A DNA stretch of 64,000 nucleotides from JAVVSK01 sp036654235 (GTDB lineage Bacteria > Bacillota > Clostridia > Christensenellales > CAG-138), in the NCBI GenBank assembly GCA_036654235.1, contig JAVVSK010000008.1, positions 29,374 to 93,373 of the forward strand, given 5' to 3'. This document shows positions 16,607 through 24,802 of this stretch, in pieces; positions within the stretch are counted from its first letter, which is position 1, and the number at the start of each line of letters is the position of its first letter. Under the pieces are notes generated by a model, which was not told where the DNA came from, ran no database searches, and saw only the letters and a program-made list of their open reading frames with translations. The position numbers were made by a program, and so were the translations under genes.

Positions 16607-17503
16607 CTATATCTTTAGCTCAGCATAGGTACATGGCTTACTCTGCACTGCACTAAGCATTAAATCCTCAAACATCGTTTCCCGATACTTCCTGAAATTA
16701 AATCTATAACAAAATTCATCAAAATATGATTGCAGATATTTCTCGTCCAACCCATGAAAAGTTCCGATCAATGCGTGCTTTGCATTCGTCGTTATGACCT
16801 TTAGCCAACGCAGCGCTTCCGAGTTTGAGTTCGCGAGGTCATATTCGCCTAAATGCTTGTTTTTTAGAGACTCGCGATAACTTTTTAGCTCATTAGTTTG
16901 TATCAGAGAACCTGCGCATATTGAATTTTTCGCGAAATCACCTATAGTTTTGCCGGATCGGTTCTTAACAAGACGAATCCTAATAAAAAGAGGATGCCCC
17001 TCCGGATCAACCGACAAGCCGACCATAGCAAGTTGTTTCCCTATGCCACGCGGTCGGTTCTCGATATCGGATTTTCTTCCAAATTTCACATCGTCTATTT
17101 CTACGATTCCCGACAGCATTTTTCGATCAAGCTCGCTTCCCATAGCCTTTCTCAACCGATGCAGCAAAAACCACGCCGCTTTCCCTGATATATTAAGTTC
17201 TTCGCTTATTCTCAGGGCAGAATATGCCCTTTTATCACGCGAAACGAGATATATTGCGCGAAACCATGTTACGAGGGAAAGGTGAGTTTTGTGCATTATA
17301 GTGCCCGAAGTGACAGAAATTTGCTTTTTGCATTGTTTACACTGATAGCGGTTGCGTTTTTCGATTAAATAGTACTCGGTGCAACCGCAATGAGGGCACA
17401 CAAAGCCATTTGACCATCTCATTTGAAATAATTTTTTTCTGCATTCATCCTCATCGGAATACATAAGAGAAAACCTAGCGTAATTCACAACAGATTTTGC
17501 CAT
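16607..17503 (-). CDS. IS1595-family (ISXO2-like) transposase, altered catalytic residue
   Basis: The 298-residue protein has an N-terminal zinc ribbon (CPHC about 36-39, CKQC about 55-58), a helix-turn-helix region (ALRISEELNISGKAAWFLLHRLRKAMG) and the ISXO2-like DDE/DDN domain: VEIDDVKFGRK with the first Asp (about 137), then IQTNELKSY, then TTNAKHALIGTFHGL and YLQSYFDEFCYRFNFR. In relatives the second motif normally reads TDxxxxY; here it is Asn 204, from a GAT-to-AAT type change. The frame is otherwise intact. It may be an inactive copy, or a protein retained for DNA binding. GGAG precedes the ATG. Confidence 0.88.
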   Translation of the reverse strand: MAKSVVNYARFSLMYSDEDECRKKLFQMRWSNGFVCPHCGCTEYYLIEKRNRYQCKQCKKQISVTSGTIMHKTHLSLVTWFRAIYLVSRDKRAYSALRISEELNISGKAAWFLLHRLRKAMGSELDRKMLSGIVEIDDVKFGRKSDIENRPRGIGKQLAMVGLSVDPEGHPLFIRIRLVKNRSGKTIGDFAKNSICAGSLIQTNELKSYRESLKNKHLGEYDLANSNSEALRWLKVITTNAKHALIGTFHGLDEKYLQSYFDEFCYRFNFRKYRETMFEDLMLSAVQSKPCTYAELKI

Positions 17504-17641
17504 ATCAACTTATCTCCAAATATCACGTGATTTTCTTGTCAATATAATTCATTATAATCTATAATTATCAATAATCAAGCGAAATATTTACTTTTTTTCA
17601 AAGCTGAGTAAAAGTTTTAGTCATATAAACGATCATCATGT

Positions 17642-17776
17642 TTATTCTTTTTTGTTTTCCGAACCGTTGTCTTCTCGTCCATAGCTAAGCGTCCATATTT
17701 TCCGTTCGAATACGACTATAAACACTGTTAAAATCAAAAAGGCAGTAATGATGTATAAACTTTTAACAAACGTCAA
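17642..17776 (-). CDS. Possible small membrane protein
   Basis: In the 305-base gap between the transposase and the SANT-like gene, the minus strand is open for about 54 codons up to a TAA at 17642. It encodes a hydrophobic segment (SLYIITAFLILTVFIVVFER) followed by a charged tail ending NGSENKKE. This one-helix topology with a positive stop-transfer boundary looks protein-like. Only TTG starts are available (17776 or 17806), and no ribosome binding site is convincing. It could be a genuine micro-protein, a fragment of a longer gene, or chance. Confidence 0.28.
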   Translation of the reverse strand: MTFVKSLYIITAFLILTVFIVVFERKIWTLSYGREDNGSENKKE

Positions 17777-17808
17777 TAATGCTGATATAAAGTTAATAGG
17801 AGGCAAAA

Positions 17809-18681
17809 ATGACAGACTATATTAATAGGCGAAAGTCACAAGGCTGGAGCGAAGTAGAAACGGAGTATTTATTCGATGAGGTAAAGAAAGCACGAGATAA
17901 TGGCAGTCCGTTGTTATCGGTATTCGAAAGCGTTGCAAGAAATACGGGGCGAAAGCCAAATAGCGTAAGAAATTTTTATTATTTAAAGATAAGAGACGAT
18001 GAAACAAAATCAGAATTTAAAAAGAAAGGTGCCGCTTTTGTCCCGTTTAGCAAAGAAGAAAGTAAGTTCCTTATAGAAACAGTATTAAAAAATCAAGCTA
18101 AGGGAATCTCGGTACGTGCATGCACGCTAAGCATGGGCGAAAGTGACAACAGGGCAATGCTCAGGTATCAGAACAAATACCGTTCGCTGATAAAAAACGA
18201 TAAGCAATTTGTCTTGAAAATTATAGAAGAAGTGCGCGAAAACGGAGAAGAGATATTTGATCCATATATGGATAAACGCAAGAGCAAGAGTGGCCGACCA
18301 AAAAAGCCCGACGAAAGCAATCTCGTCGAGATAGTTTCAAAGATGGTCGATGAATTATGCAAGGTTGAAAGCTTAGACGTTTCCGCACTTCTTAAAAACC
18401 TCGGCGTTTTAGCGGTCAGCGCAAATCGCGGAGCTGAGCTTATAAAAAGACGAAATACTGAGGCGAATGACTTTGAAAACGCTGAAAAGATGCGCGCTCT
18501 TGAAATGGAGCTTAATGAGCTAAAAATCCGCTATAGCAGTGTATGTTCGTCAATGAGAAGATTATTGTCGGTGAATCGCGACTTTCTTAGTATGTCGGGC
18601 GTTTCAAAGGTAAGCTCGCTTTCCCTCTACCTTAGAGATCTAAGTAAAAGTGTAACGGATTGCGATAGATTATCAGTATAA
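17809..18681 (+). CDS. DNA-binding regulator with two SANT/Myb-like repeats and AT-hook
   Basis: The 290-residue protein contains two tandem Myb/SANT-like helical repeats (about 10-60, GWSEVETEYLFDEV; and about 78-128, PFSKEESKFLIETVL ... MLRYQNKYRSLI). An AT-hook-like basic patch SGRPKKP (about 165) and a C-terminal coiled coil (about 210-250, NAEKMRALEMELNELKIRY) follow. This resembles the RsfA-type prespore regulators of Firmicutes and related clostridial regulators, so a role in sporulation or chromosome organisation is a reasonable guess. AGGAGG lies 5 bases before the ATG. It is a single-gene unit with its own terminator. Confidence 0.7.
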   Translation: MTDYINRRKSQGWSEVETEYLFDEVKKARDNGSPLLSVFESVARNTGRKPNSVRNFYYLKIRDDETKSEFKKKGAAFVPFSKEESKFLIETVLKNQAKGISVRACTLSMGESDNRAMLRYQNKYRSLIKNDKQFVLKIIEEVRENGEEIFDPYMDKRKSKSGRPKKPDESNLVEIVSKMVDELCKVESLDVSALLKNLGVLAVSANRGAELIKRRNTEANDFENAEKMRALEMELNELKIRYSSVCSSMRRLLSVNRDFLSMSGVSKVSSLSLYLRDLSKSVTDCDRLSV

Positions 18682-18709
18682 CATCTTCATGTGGTTTCCT
18701 CCACTTTTT

Positions 18710-18745
18710 AACGGGGAACGCCTTTAGCGCTTCCCCGTTTTTTAG
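18710..18745 (+). terminator. Intrinsic terminator after the SANT-like gene
   Basis: AACGGGGAA (18710-18718) pairs with TTCCCCGTT (18731-18739), extended by a GC/GC pair, and is followed by TTTTT. Confidence 0.9.
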
Positions 18746-18783
18746 CTTATGCTTAAATAGGAAAAAATTGCAAATTTTAATGG

Positions 18784-18812
18784 TTGACAGCCCAGACGGC
18801 AAATATTATAAT
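18784..18812 (+). promoter_or_regulatory. Consensus sigma-A promoter of the PFOR gene
   Basis: TTGACA (18784-18789) and TATAAT (18807-18812) are both perfect and 17 bases apart. This is one of the strongest promoters in the window and fits a highly expressed fermentation enzyme. The leader is about 75 bases. Confidence 0.85.
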
Positions 18813-18894
18813 GTTTGTTGGAGATTAATTGCGCTCTTGGCTTATTTGGTGTGGGCGTGAAAAATAATAATAATCTTTCGGAGGTCTATTCATC

Positions 18895-21800
18895 ATGGCA
18901 AAAACCATAACTATCGATGGCAATACCGCCGCCGCGCATGTTGCGTATGCATTTTCCGATGTAGCGGCCATATATCCCATCACGCCCTCGTCACCTATGG
19001 CAGAGGTTGCGGACGATTGGGCGGCAAACGGCAGGACAAACCTTTTCGGGCAAAAGGTTAAAATAGCCGAAATGCAAAGTGAGGGCGGTGCCGCCGGCGC
19101 TGTTCACGGTTCCCTCGCAGCCGGCGCTTTAACGACAACGTTTACCGCGTCTCAGGGACTTCTTCTTATGATCCCCAATATGTATAAAATAAGCGGCGAA
19201 AGACTCCCCGGAGTTTTTCATGTCAGCGCACGCGCCCTTGCCGCACATTCACTTTCGATTTTTGGTGACCATAGTGACGTTATGGGTACCCGTCAGACCG
19301 GTTTTGCGATGCTGTCGTCCGCTTCTGTTCAGGAAGTTATGGATTTGGCGCTCGTTACTCATCTCAGTGCGATAAAAGCCTCGTTGCCGTTCGTACATTT
19401 CTTCGATGGATTCAGAACGTCGCACGAAGTTCAGAAGATCGAAACTATTGATTATGAAGACATGGCGAAGCTTTTAGATTTTGACGCAGTTAAAAGTTTC
19501 CGCGAACGCGCTCTAAACCCCGATCATCCACATCAAGCCGGAACGGCACAAAACCCTGATATATATTTCCAGGGCAGAGAAGCAGCTAACAAATATTATT
19601 TAGAGCTTCCCTCAATAGTACAGCATTATATGGACGAAGTCGGTAAAATTACAGGACGTCATTATAATCTATTCGACTATGTCGGCGATAAGAACGCCGA
19701 AAACGTTATTATATTAATGGGCTCAGGTGCGGATGTCGCCGAAGAAACCTTGAATTATCTTAATAAAAACGGCGAAAAACTTGGTCTATTAAAGGTTCGT
19801 TTATATCGTCCGTTCGCTGCCGATTACCTTACCGCGGCGCTTCCCGCTACCGTTAAGCGCGTTGCCGTCCTTGATAGAACTAAGGAACCCGGTTCTATTG
19901 GCGATCCTCTCTATGAGGACGTTCTAACGGCACTAAAAGAAACCGGTCGCGGAAATATCGAAGTTTATGGCGGAAGATACGGCTTAGGTTCAAAGGAGTT
20001 TACCCCGTCAATGGTAAAAGCGGTTTATGACAATATTAAATCGGTCAGCCCAAAGAACCATTTTACAATCGGAATAAACGACGATGTCACCCATACTTCT
20101 CTTGAAGTTAAAGAAAAAATTGATACCGCTACAGAAGGCACTATCCGCTGCAAGTTCTACGGTTTAGGTTCGGACGGAACGGTCGGCGCAAATAAAAACT
20201 CTATAAAAATAATAGGCGACCATACGAATTTATATGCGCAAGGTTATTTTGCTTACGATTCTAAGAAGTCCGGCGGTTTTACCGTCAGCCATTTAAGATT
20301 CGGTAAAAACCCGATACAGTCGCCCTACCTAATCGACAACGCAGAATTTATCGCATGTCATAACCCGAGCTATGTGACCAGATATGATATGGTCGACGGG
20401 TTGAAGGACGGGGGAGTTTTCCTTCTCAACTCAGCTTGGACTATTGAAGATATGGAGCGCGAGCTTCCCGCGAAGATGAAGAGAACGATAGCGAATAAAC
20501 ATGCGCGCTTTTATAATATCGACGGTATAGCAATAGCGCGTAAAGTTGGCATGGGCAATAGAATAAACACAATTATGCAAAGCGCGTTCTTTAAGCTTGC
20601 CGAAGTTATCCCCGCTGAACAGGCCATAGAGTACATGAAGATGGCGGCTAAAAAGTCCTACGGTAAGAAGGGCGACGAAGTAGTAAAGAAAAATTACGAC
20701 GCTATAGATGCGGGTCTTGAAAATCTCGTTAAGATAGACTATCCCGATTCTTGGGCAACGACGACGACGGGCGCCGAGCCGGTTTCCGTTACCGATGATC
20801 CGTATTTCCTCAACTTTATTAAGCCTATTTTAGAACAAAACGGAGATGCTCTTCCCGTTTCCGCTCTTTCGACCGATGGCTTCGTTCCTACGGGAACAAC
20901 AAAATACGAGAAACGCGGAATAGCGGTTGATGTTCCTGAATGGATAATGGAAAACTGTATACAGTGTAACCAATGTTCCCTTGTCTGTCCTCATGCCTGC
21001 ATACGCCCCGTTCTTGTAACCGAGAACGAAATGAAAAATATGCCGGAAACGTTTAAAGCGAAGCCCGCTATAGGTAAAGAGCTGGCCGGACTTAAGTTCC
21101 GCGTTCAAATTTCCCCTCTCGATTGTACCGGATGCGGAAATTGCGCCGATGTTTGTCCCGCAAAATTGAAGGCTCTTAAAATGGTTCCCCTCGTAAGCGT
21201 TGAAAAGGCCGAGAGCGAAAACTGGAAAGCCACCGTTAAACTTCCGGAAAAAAAGCTCGATCTAAACGTTGCGACGGTAAAGGGAAGCCAGTTCTTAAAG
21301 CCCCTCTTCGAGTTCTCCGGTGCTTGCGCCGGATGCGGTGAAACACCTTATGTAAAACTCGTAACTCAGCTTTTCGGCGATCGAATGGTCGTCGCTAACG
21401 CAACGGGTTGCTCATCTATCTATGGCGGCAGCGCTCCGACCTGCCCATATACAACAAACGATAAGGGCAGAGGTCCCGCTTGGGCTAACTCTTTGTTTGA
21501 AGATAACGCCGAGTTTGGTTTCGGTATGAACCTCGCCTTGAGCCATAGGCGCGAAAAGCTTATTACCCTCGTAACCGGCTTTATGGAAGGCACTGATGGC
21601 GATGCACATGACGTTGCCAAAGCTTGGCTCGACAGCCGTGACGATGCGGACGGAAGCAGAGATGCGGCAGAAGCGCTTATCGAACTTGTTCGCGGATGCA
21701 TGAACTGCGGTTGCGAATGTGATGATCTCTGTAAGGAAATATACGATATGCGTGACCTTATGATTAAGAAGTCCGTTTGGATATTCGGTGGCGACGGATG

Positions 21801-22410
21801 GGCATATGATATCGGTTACGGCGGACTCGATCATGTTCTCGCTATGGGAGAAAACGTCAACGTTCTCGTTATGGATACTGAAGTTTATTCGAATACGGGT
21901 GGACAGGCGAGTAAAGCAACGCCTATGGGCTCTATAGCGAAGTTCGCGGCAGCCGGAAAGCGTACAAATAAGAAGGATCTCGGGCTTATGGCTATGAGCT
22001 ATGGTTATGTTTACGTTGCTAAAGTCTCTATGGGTGCAAATCAAGCGCAGCTTTTGAAAGCTGTAACAGAGGCCGAAGCATATGACGGACCGTCCCTTAT
22101 AATAGCCTACGCTCCTTGCATAAACCATGGAATAAACATGGGACATAGTCAGGAAGAGGCAAAGAAGGCGGTTGAATCCGGATATTGGCCGTTATATAGA
22201 TATAATCCGAATAAGGCCGTTATAGGCGAAAACCCGTTCACTCTCGACAGTAAGCCCGCTTCGAGCAACTATCGCGATTTCATAATGGGCGAAGTTCGCT
22301 ATTCGTCTCTCCAGAAACAGTTCCCCGAGGTTGCCGATCAACTTTTCGAAAGCGCTGAAAAGGCATCTAAGGAGAAATACGAATACTACGAGAAACTTAA
22401 TAAAATGTAA
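18895..22410 (+). CDS. nifJ: Pyruvate:ferredoxin (flavodoxin) oxidoreductase
   Basis: This 1171-residue single-chain enzyme oxidises pyruvate and CoA to acetyl-CoA and CO2, reducing ferredoxin, and is the central pyruvate-cleaving enzyme of anaerobes. Domains in order are: pyrimidine domain with YPITPSSPMAE (about 22), transketolase C-like domain, catalytic gamma domain, a ferredoxin domain with CIQCNQCSLVC (about 687) and CTGCGNCADVC (about 743), and the TPP domain with proximal cluster CAGCGE (about 811), GDGWAYDIGYGG (about 965) and DTEVYSNTGGQ. Length matches the family. GGAGGT precedes the ATG. It is monocistronic between a consensus promoter and a strong terminator. Confidence 0.97.
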   Translation: MAKTITIDGNTAAAHVAYAFSDVAAIYPITPSSPMAEVADDWAANGRTNLFGQKVKIAEMQSEGGAAGAVHGSLAAGALTTTFTASQGLLLMIPNMYKISGERLPGVFHVSARALAAHSLSIFGDHSDVMGTRQTGFAMLSSASVQEVMDLALVTHLSAIKASLPFVHFFDGFRTSHEVQKIETIDYEDMAKLLDFDAVKSFRERALNPDHPHQAGTAQNPDIYFQGREAANKYYLELPSIVQHYMDEVGKITGRHYNLFDYVGDKNAENVIILMGSGADVAEETLNYLNKNGEKLGLLKVRLYRPFAADYLTAALPATVKRVAVLDRTKEPGSIGDPLYEDVLTALKETGRGNIEVYGGRYGLGSKEFTPSMVKAVYDNIKSVSPKNHFTIGINDDVTHTSLEVKEKIDTATEGTIRCKFYGLGSDGTVGANKNSIKIIGDHTNLYAQGYFAYDSKKSGGFTVSHLRFGKNPIQSPYLIDNAEFIACHNPSYVTRYDMVDGLKDGGVFLLNSAWTIEDMERELPAKMKRTIANKHARFYNIDGIAIARKVGMGNRINTIMQSAFFKLAEVIPAEQAIEYMKMAAKKSYGKKGDEVVKKNYDAIDAGLENLVKIDYPDSWATTTTGAEPVSVTDDPYFLNFIKPILEQNGDALPVSALSTDGFVPTGTTKYEKRGIAVDVPEWIMENCIQCNQCSLVCPHACIRPVLVTENEMKNMPETFKAKPAIGKELAGLKFRVQISPLDCTGCGNCADVCPAKLKALKMVPLVSVEKAESENWKATVKLPEKKLDLNVATVKGSQFLKPLFEFSGACAGCGETPYVKLVTQLFGDRMVVANATGCSSIYGGSAPTCPYTTNDKGRGPAWANSLFEDNAEFGFGMNLALSHRREKLITLVTGFMEGTDGDAHDVAKAWLDSRDDADGSRDAAEALIELVRGCMNCGCECDDLCKEIYDMRDLMIKKSVWIFGGDGWAYDIGYGGLDHVLAMGENVNVLVMDTEVYSNTGGQASKATPMGSIAKFAAAGKRTNKKDLGLMAMSYGYVYVAKVSMGANQAQLLKAVTEAEAYDGPSLIIAYAPCINHGINMGHSQEEAKKAVESGYWPLYRYNPNKAVIGENPFTLDSKPASSNYRDFIMGEVRYSSLQKQFPEVADQLFESAEKASKEKYEYYEKLNKM

Positions 22411-22437
22411 GACATTTCTCTTTGGTTGTGTTTTTTA

Positions 22438-22470
22438 GGGGCGGCATATGCCGCCCCGCTCTTTTATCCT
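22438..22470 (+). terminator. Intrinsic terminator after nifJ
   Basis: GGGGCGGCATATGCCGCCCC (22438-22457) is a perfect palindrome followed by a T-rich tail. Confidence 0.88.
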
Positions 22471-23166
22471 TTTTTATCTTAAATTTGCTCAAAACTAGAA
22501 AGGGTAAAATAGTCGCAAATAACTCACCGATACACAAATCCATAAAAAGGCTTTAATATATTCCATATCATAAATATATTTCTCTTATTCCCCGGAAGAG
22601 AAGTCCATAAAAGTGATACGGAGTATGAAATCATATTAATTGATGCCTTCGAAACATAAATAGACAAACCTAAAAAAGCTAAAATCAAATATTATTTTGA
22701 CAAAATAGCTCACCCATTACCACAAACTCGAAGTATTATTTATAAAAATACAGGCGCTATTTTTTCAATTATAAAAAAATATGGAGTTATGATCTTAAAG
22801 TAATCGCATATTTCTCACCCATTAGCTCATATTAGCCCGATAATTGACAAAAACTCAAAATCTTATCTTTTAAAAATGCTTTCGGATTGCACAAAAATAA
22901 TCCTCTGCTTATTAGAAACAGCGAAAAAATCTTTGACAAAAACAGAATAAAGCTTTTAATAGGACAATTTCTAAAAATAAAGTTTTTAACGAAAACGCAA
23001 TTGACTCTATCCAATATTTCCGAATAGTTAACTATAACTGCTTTAAGAGACGAAAAATTTTTACATTATATTCCTATTTACGCCCTTGAATCAATAGTTT
23101 TGACTCTAAATTATATTTTTGCAACATTTAAGTTCTATTAAAACGTTTTTTTGTAAAAATAAGAGG
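22471..23166. other. AT-rich gene-free stretch
   Basis: About 700 bases hold no open frame with a ribosome binding site. Short recurring words are seen: CTCACCCATTA at about 22709 and 22815, and TTGACAAAA at about 22698, 22840 and 22934. They may be remnants of a decayed element or simply AT-rich coincidence. No tRNA or known RNA motif was recognised. Confidence 0.4.
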
Positions 23167-23194
23167 TTGAAAATAAAATAAGCTATGTTATAAT
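23167..23194 (+). promoter_or_regulatory. Promoter of gapA
   Basis: TTGAAA (23167-23172) and TATAAT (23189-23194) are separated by 16 bases, about 67 bases before the start codon. Confidence 0.7.
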
Positions 23195-23261
23195 TGAATT
23201 GGCGAATAGGGAACAGACTTTTGTTCCAAAATAAAAGAAAAAATCGGAGGATTTTTTAGTT

Positions 23262-24275
23262 ATGGCTGTTAAAATGGGTATCAACGGATTTGGTCGTATC
23301 GGTCGCCTCGTTTTGAGGTCAACTGTTCTGAATCCCGATGTGGATGTGGTAGGGATTAACGCACCACGTATGAATCTTGATTACATGGTATACCTGCTCC
23401 GTTATGATACCGTACACGGTTCGTTTAAGGGAGATATCGCGATAGACGGCGATAAGCTCGTCGTGAACGGGAAAAAAATCGCGGCTTTTTCGTGCTCGGA
23501 TCCCGCCGAAATTCCTTGGGCTTCCTGCGGTGCGGAATACGTAGTTGACAGCAGCGGAAAATTTACGACCTTTGAAAGTGCATATGCTCATATTAAGGGC
23601 GGTGCAAAAAAGGTTATAATCTCTGCTCCCAGTCCAGACTCGCCTATGTTTGTCATGGGAGTAAACCATAATGAGTATAAGAGCGATATGACAATCGTTT
23701 CTAACTCATCCTGTACAACAAACTGTCTCGCGCCATTAGCTAAGGTAATAAACGATAATTTTGGCATAATCGAAGGGCTAATGACGACTATTCACTCAAT
23801 AACGGCAACTCAGCTTACAGTTGACGGCTCTTCCCGAAAAAATTGGCGAAGCGGAAGAGCGGCGGCGCATAATATTATCCCCAGTACGACCGGTGCCGCT
23901 AAGGCCGTCGGTAGAGTAATCCCCGAACTCAACGGAAAGCTCACAGGAATGAGTATTCGCGTTCCTACGCCGGACGTTTCTCTCGTCGATCTAACCTGCC
24001 GTCTCGAAAAATCAACGTCTTACGACGAGATTAAGCGCGTTATGAAGACGGCTGCGGCCAGTGAAGAATGGAAGGGGATAATAGGGTATACTGAAGATAA
24101 GGTCGTTTCGTCCGACTTCTATACCGACCCGCGAACATCGATTTTTGATGCTGATGCCGGAATAGGTTTAAACGATCATTTTTTCAAGCTCATTGCCTGG
24201 TACGATAACGAATGGGGATACAGTAATAAACTCGTTGATCTCGTTGTACATATGGCCTCGGTAGATCACAAGTAA
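23262..24275 (+). CDS. gapA: Glyceraldehyde-3-phosphate dehydrogenase, type I
   Basis: GAPDH oxidises glyceraldehyde-3-phosphate to 1,3-bisphosphoglycerate in glycolysis. The 337-residue protein has the Rossmann start MGINGFGRIGRLVLR, catalytic Cys 151 in SNSSCTTNCLAP, His in TTIHSITATQ, and the C-terminal WYDNEWGYSNKLVDL. One unusual point is GINAPRMNLDYM near residues 31-42. Most NAD-specific type I enzymes read N-D-P there, and the Asp contacts the NAD adenosine ribose; here it is Ala, so NADP use is conceivable. GGAGG lies 11 bases before the ATG. No pgk or tpi is adjacent. Confidence 0.96.
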   Translation: MAVKMGINGFGRIGRLVLRSTVLNPDVDVVGINAPRMNLDYMVYLLRYDTVHGSFKGDIAIDGDKLVVNGKKIAAFSCSDPAEIPWASCGAEYVVDSSGKFTTFESAYAHIKGGAKKVIISAPSPDSPMFVMGVNHNEYKSDMTIVSNSSCTTNCLAPLAKVINDNFGIIEGLMTTIHSITATQLTVDGSSRKNWRSGRAAAHNIIPSTTGAAKAVGRVIPELNGKLTGMSIRVPTPDVSLVDLTCRLEKSTSYDEIKRVMKTAAASEEWKGIIGYTEDKVVSSDFYTDPRTSIFDADAGIGLNDHFFKLIAWYDNEWGYSNKLVDLVVHMASVDHK

Positions 24276-24343
24276 AAAAAGACAAAAGATATCCTTATAA
24301 ACTTTAAGGATAAGCATTTAAAAACCGGGTAAAACCCCCAACT

Positions 24344-24385
24344 AAGTTTGGAACTCTAAATTACCGAGTTCCAAACTTTTTTAAT
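24344..24385. terminator. Bidirectional terminator between gapA and the HPt gene
   Basis: AAGTTTGGAACTC (24344-24356) and GAGTTCCAAACTT (24366-24378) form a perfect 13-bp stem followed by T residues. The minus-strand HPt gene ends just beyond it. Confidence 0.88.
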
Positions 24386-24739
24386 TTATGAACAATTAGA
24401 AAGGATCTCTTTAAGCCGATTAAATTGAAAATCGACCTCGGCGTATAAATTTTTTAGATTGGAATAGTCTTCTTTTCTAAGCGCTTCTACTAGCTTGCAA
24501 CTCGCATTATAAATAGGAGTTAAGCTTAAATTTCCGGCAACGCCCTTTATCGTATGTGCACATTCAAAGATCTTTTTGTAATCTGCATTCAAAACAGCTT
24601 CGTTCAACTTTATAAAATTAAGATCATCCAAAAAATTCATACAACATAATTGATATAGCTCAGTGTCACCTACAAAGCGGCTTATCGCGCTATCGATATC
24701 CGCTCCGTATTCCTTTAGTTTTTCAATAGTCTCGTTCAT
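24386..24739 (-). CDS. Histidine phosphotransfer (HPt) protein
   Basis: The 117-residue four-helix protein carries the HPt signature AHTIKGVAGNLSL, with the phosphorylatable His at about residue 58. It has no other domain. It would shuttle phosphate between the receiver domains of the two hybrid kinases upstream and a terminal receiver, for example in the REC-GGDEF-EAL protein. The start at 24739 is preferred because AGGAGA is 9 bases upstream; the ATG at 24748 directly abuts that site. It is the last gene of the four-gene operon, 63 bases after the 1233-residue kinase gene. Confidence 0.88.
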   Translation of the reverse strand: MNETIEKLKEYGADIDSAISRFVGDTELYQLCCMNFLDDLNFIKLNEAVLNADYKKIFECAHTIKGVAGNLSLTPIYNASCKLVEALRKEDYSNLKNLYAEVDFQFNRLKEILSNCS

Positions 24740-24802
24740 TTTATTCATTCTCCTTTGTAAGAATATATTATCATGAATTATGTGGCGAAATTACTCTGTT
24801 TT

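Noticed and set aside
17523..17530. TCACGTGA core that could be a parS site
   Set aside because: The flanks (AAATA / TTTTC) do not match the TGTTxCACGTGxAACA consensus beyond the core; one weak copy far from parAB is not enough.
21412..22146. 244-codon minus-strand frame inside the PFOR gene
   Set aside because: It lies antisense to the TPP domain of nifJ, with no ribosome binding site and composition typical of antisense of coding DNA.
22832..23014. 60-codon minus-strand frame in the gap before gapA
   Set aside because: Low-complexity Phe/Leu/Lys/Ile composition, TTG start and no ribosome binding site; typical of AT-rich non-coding DNA.
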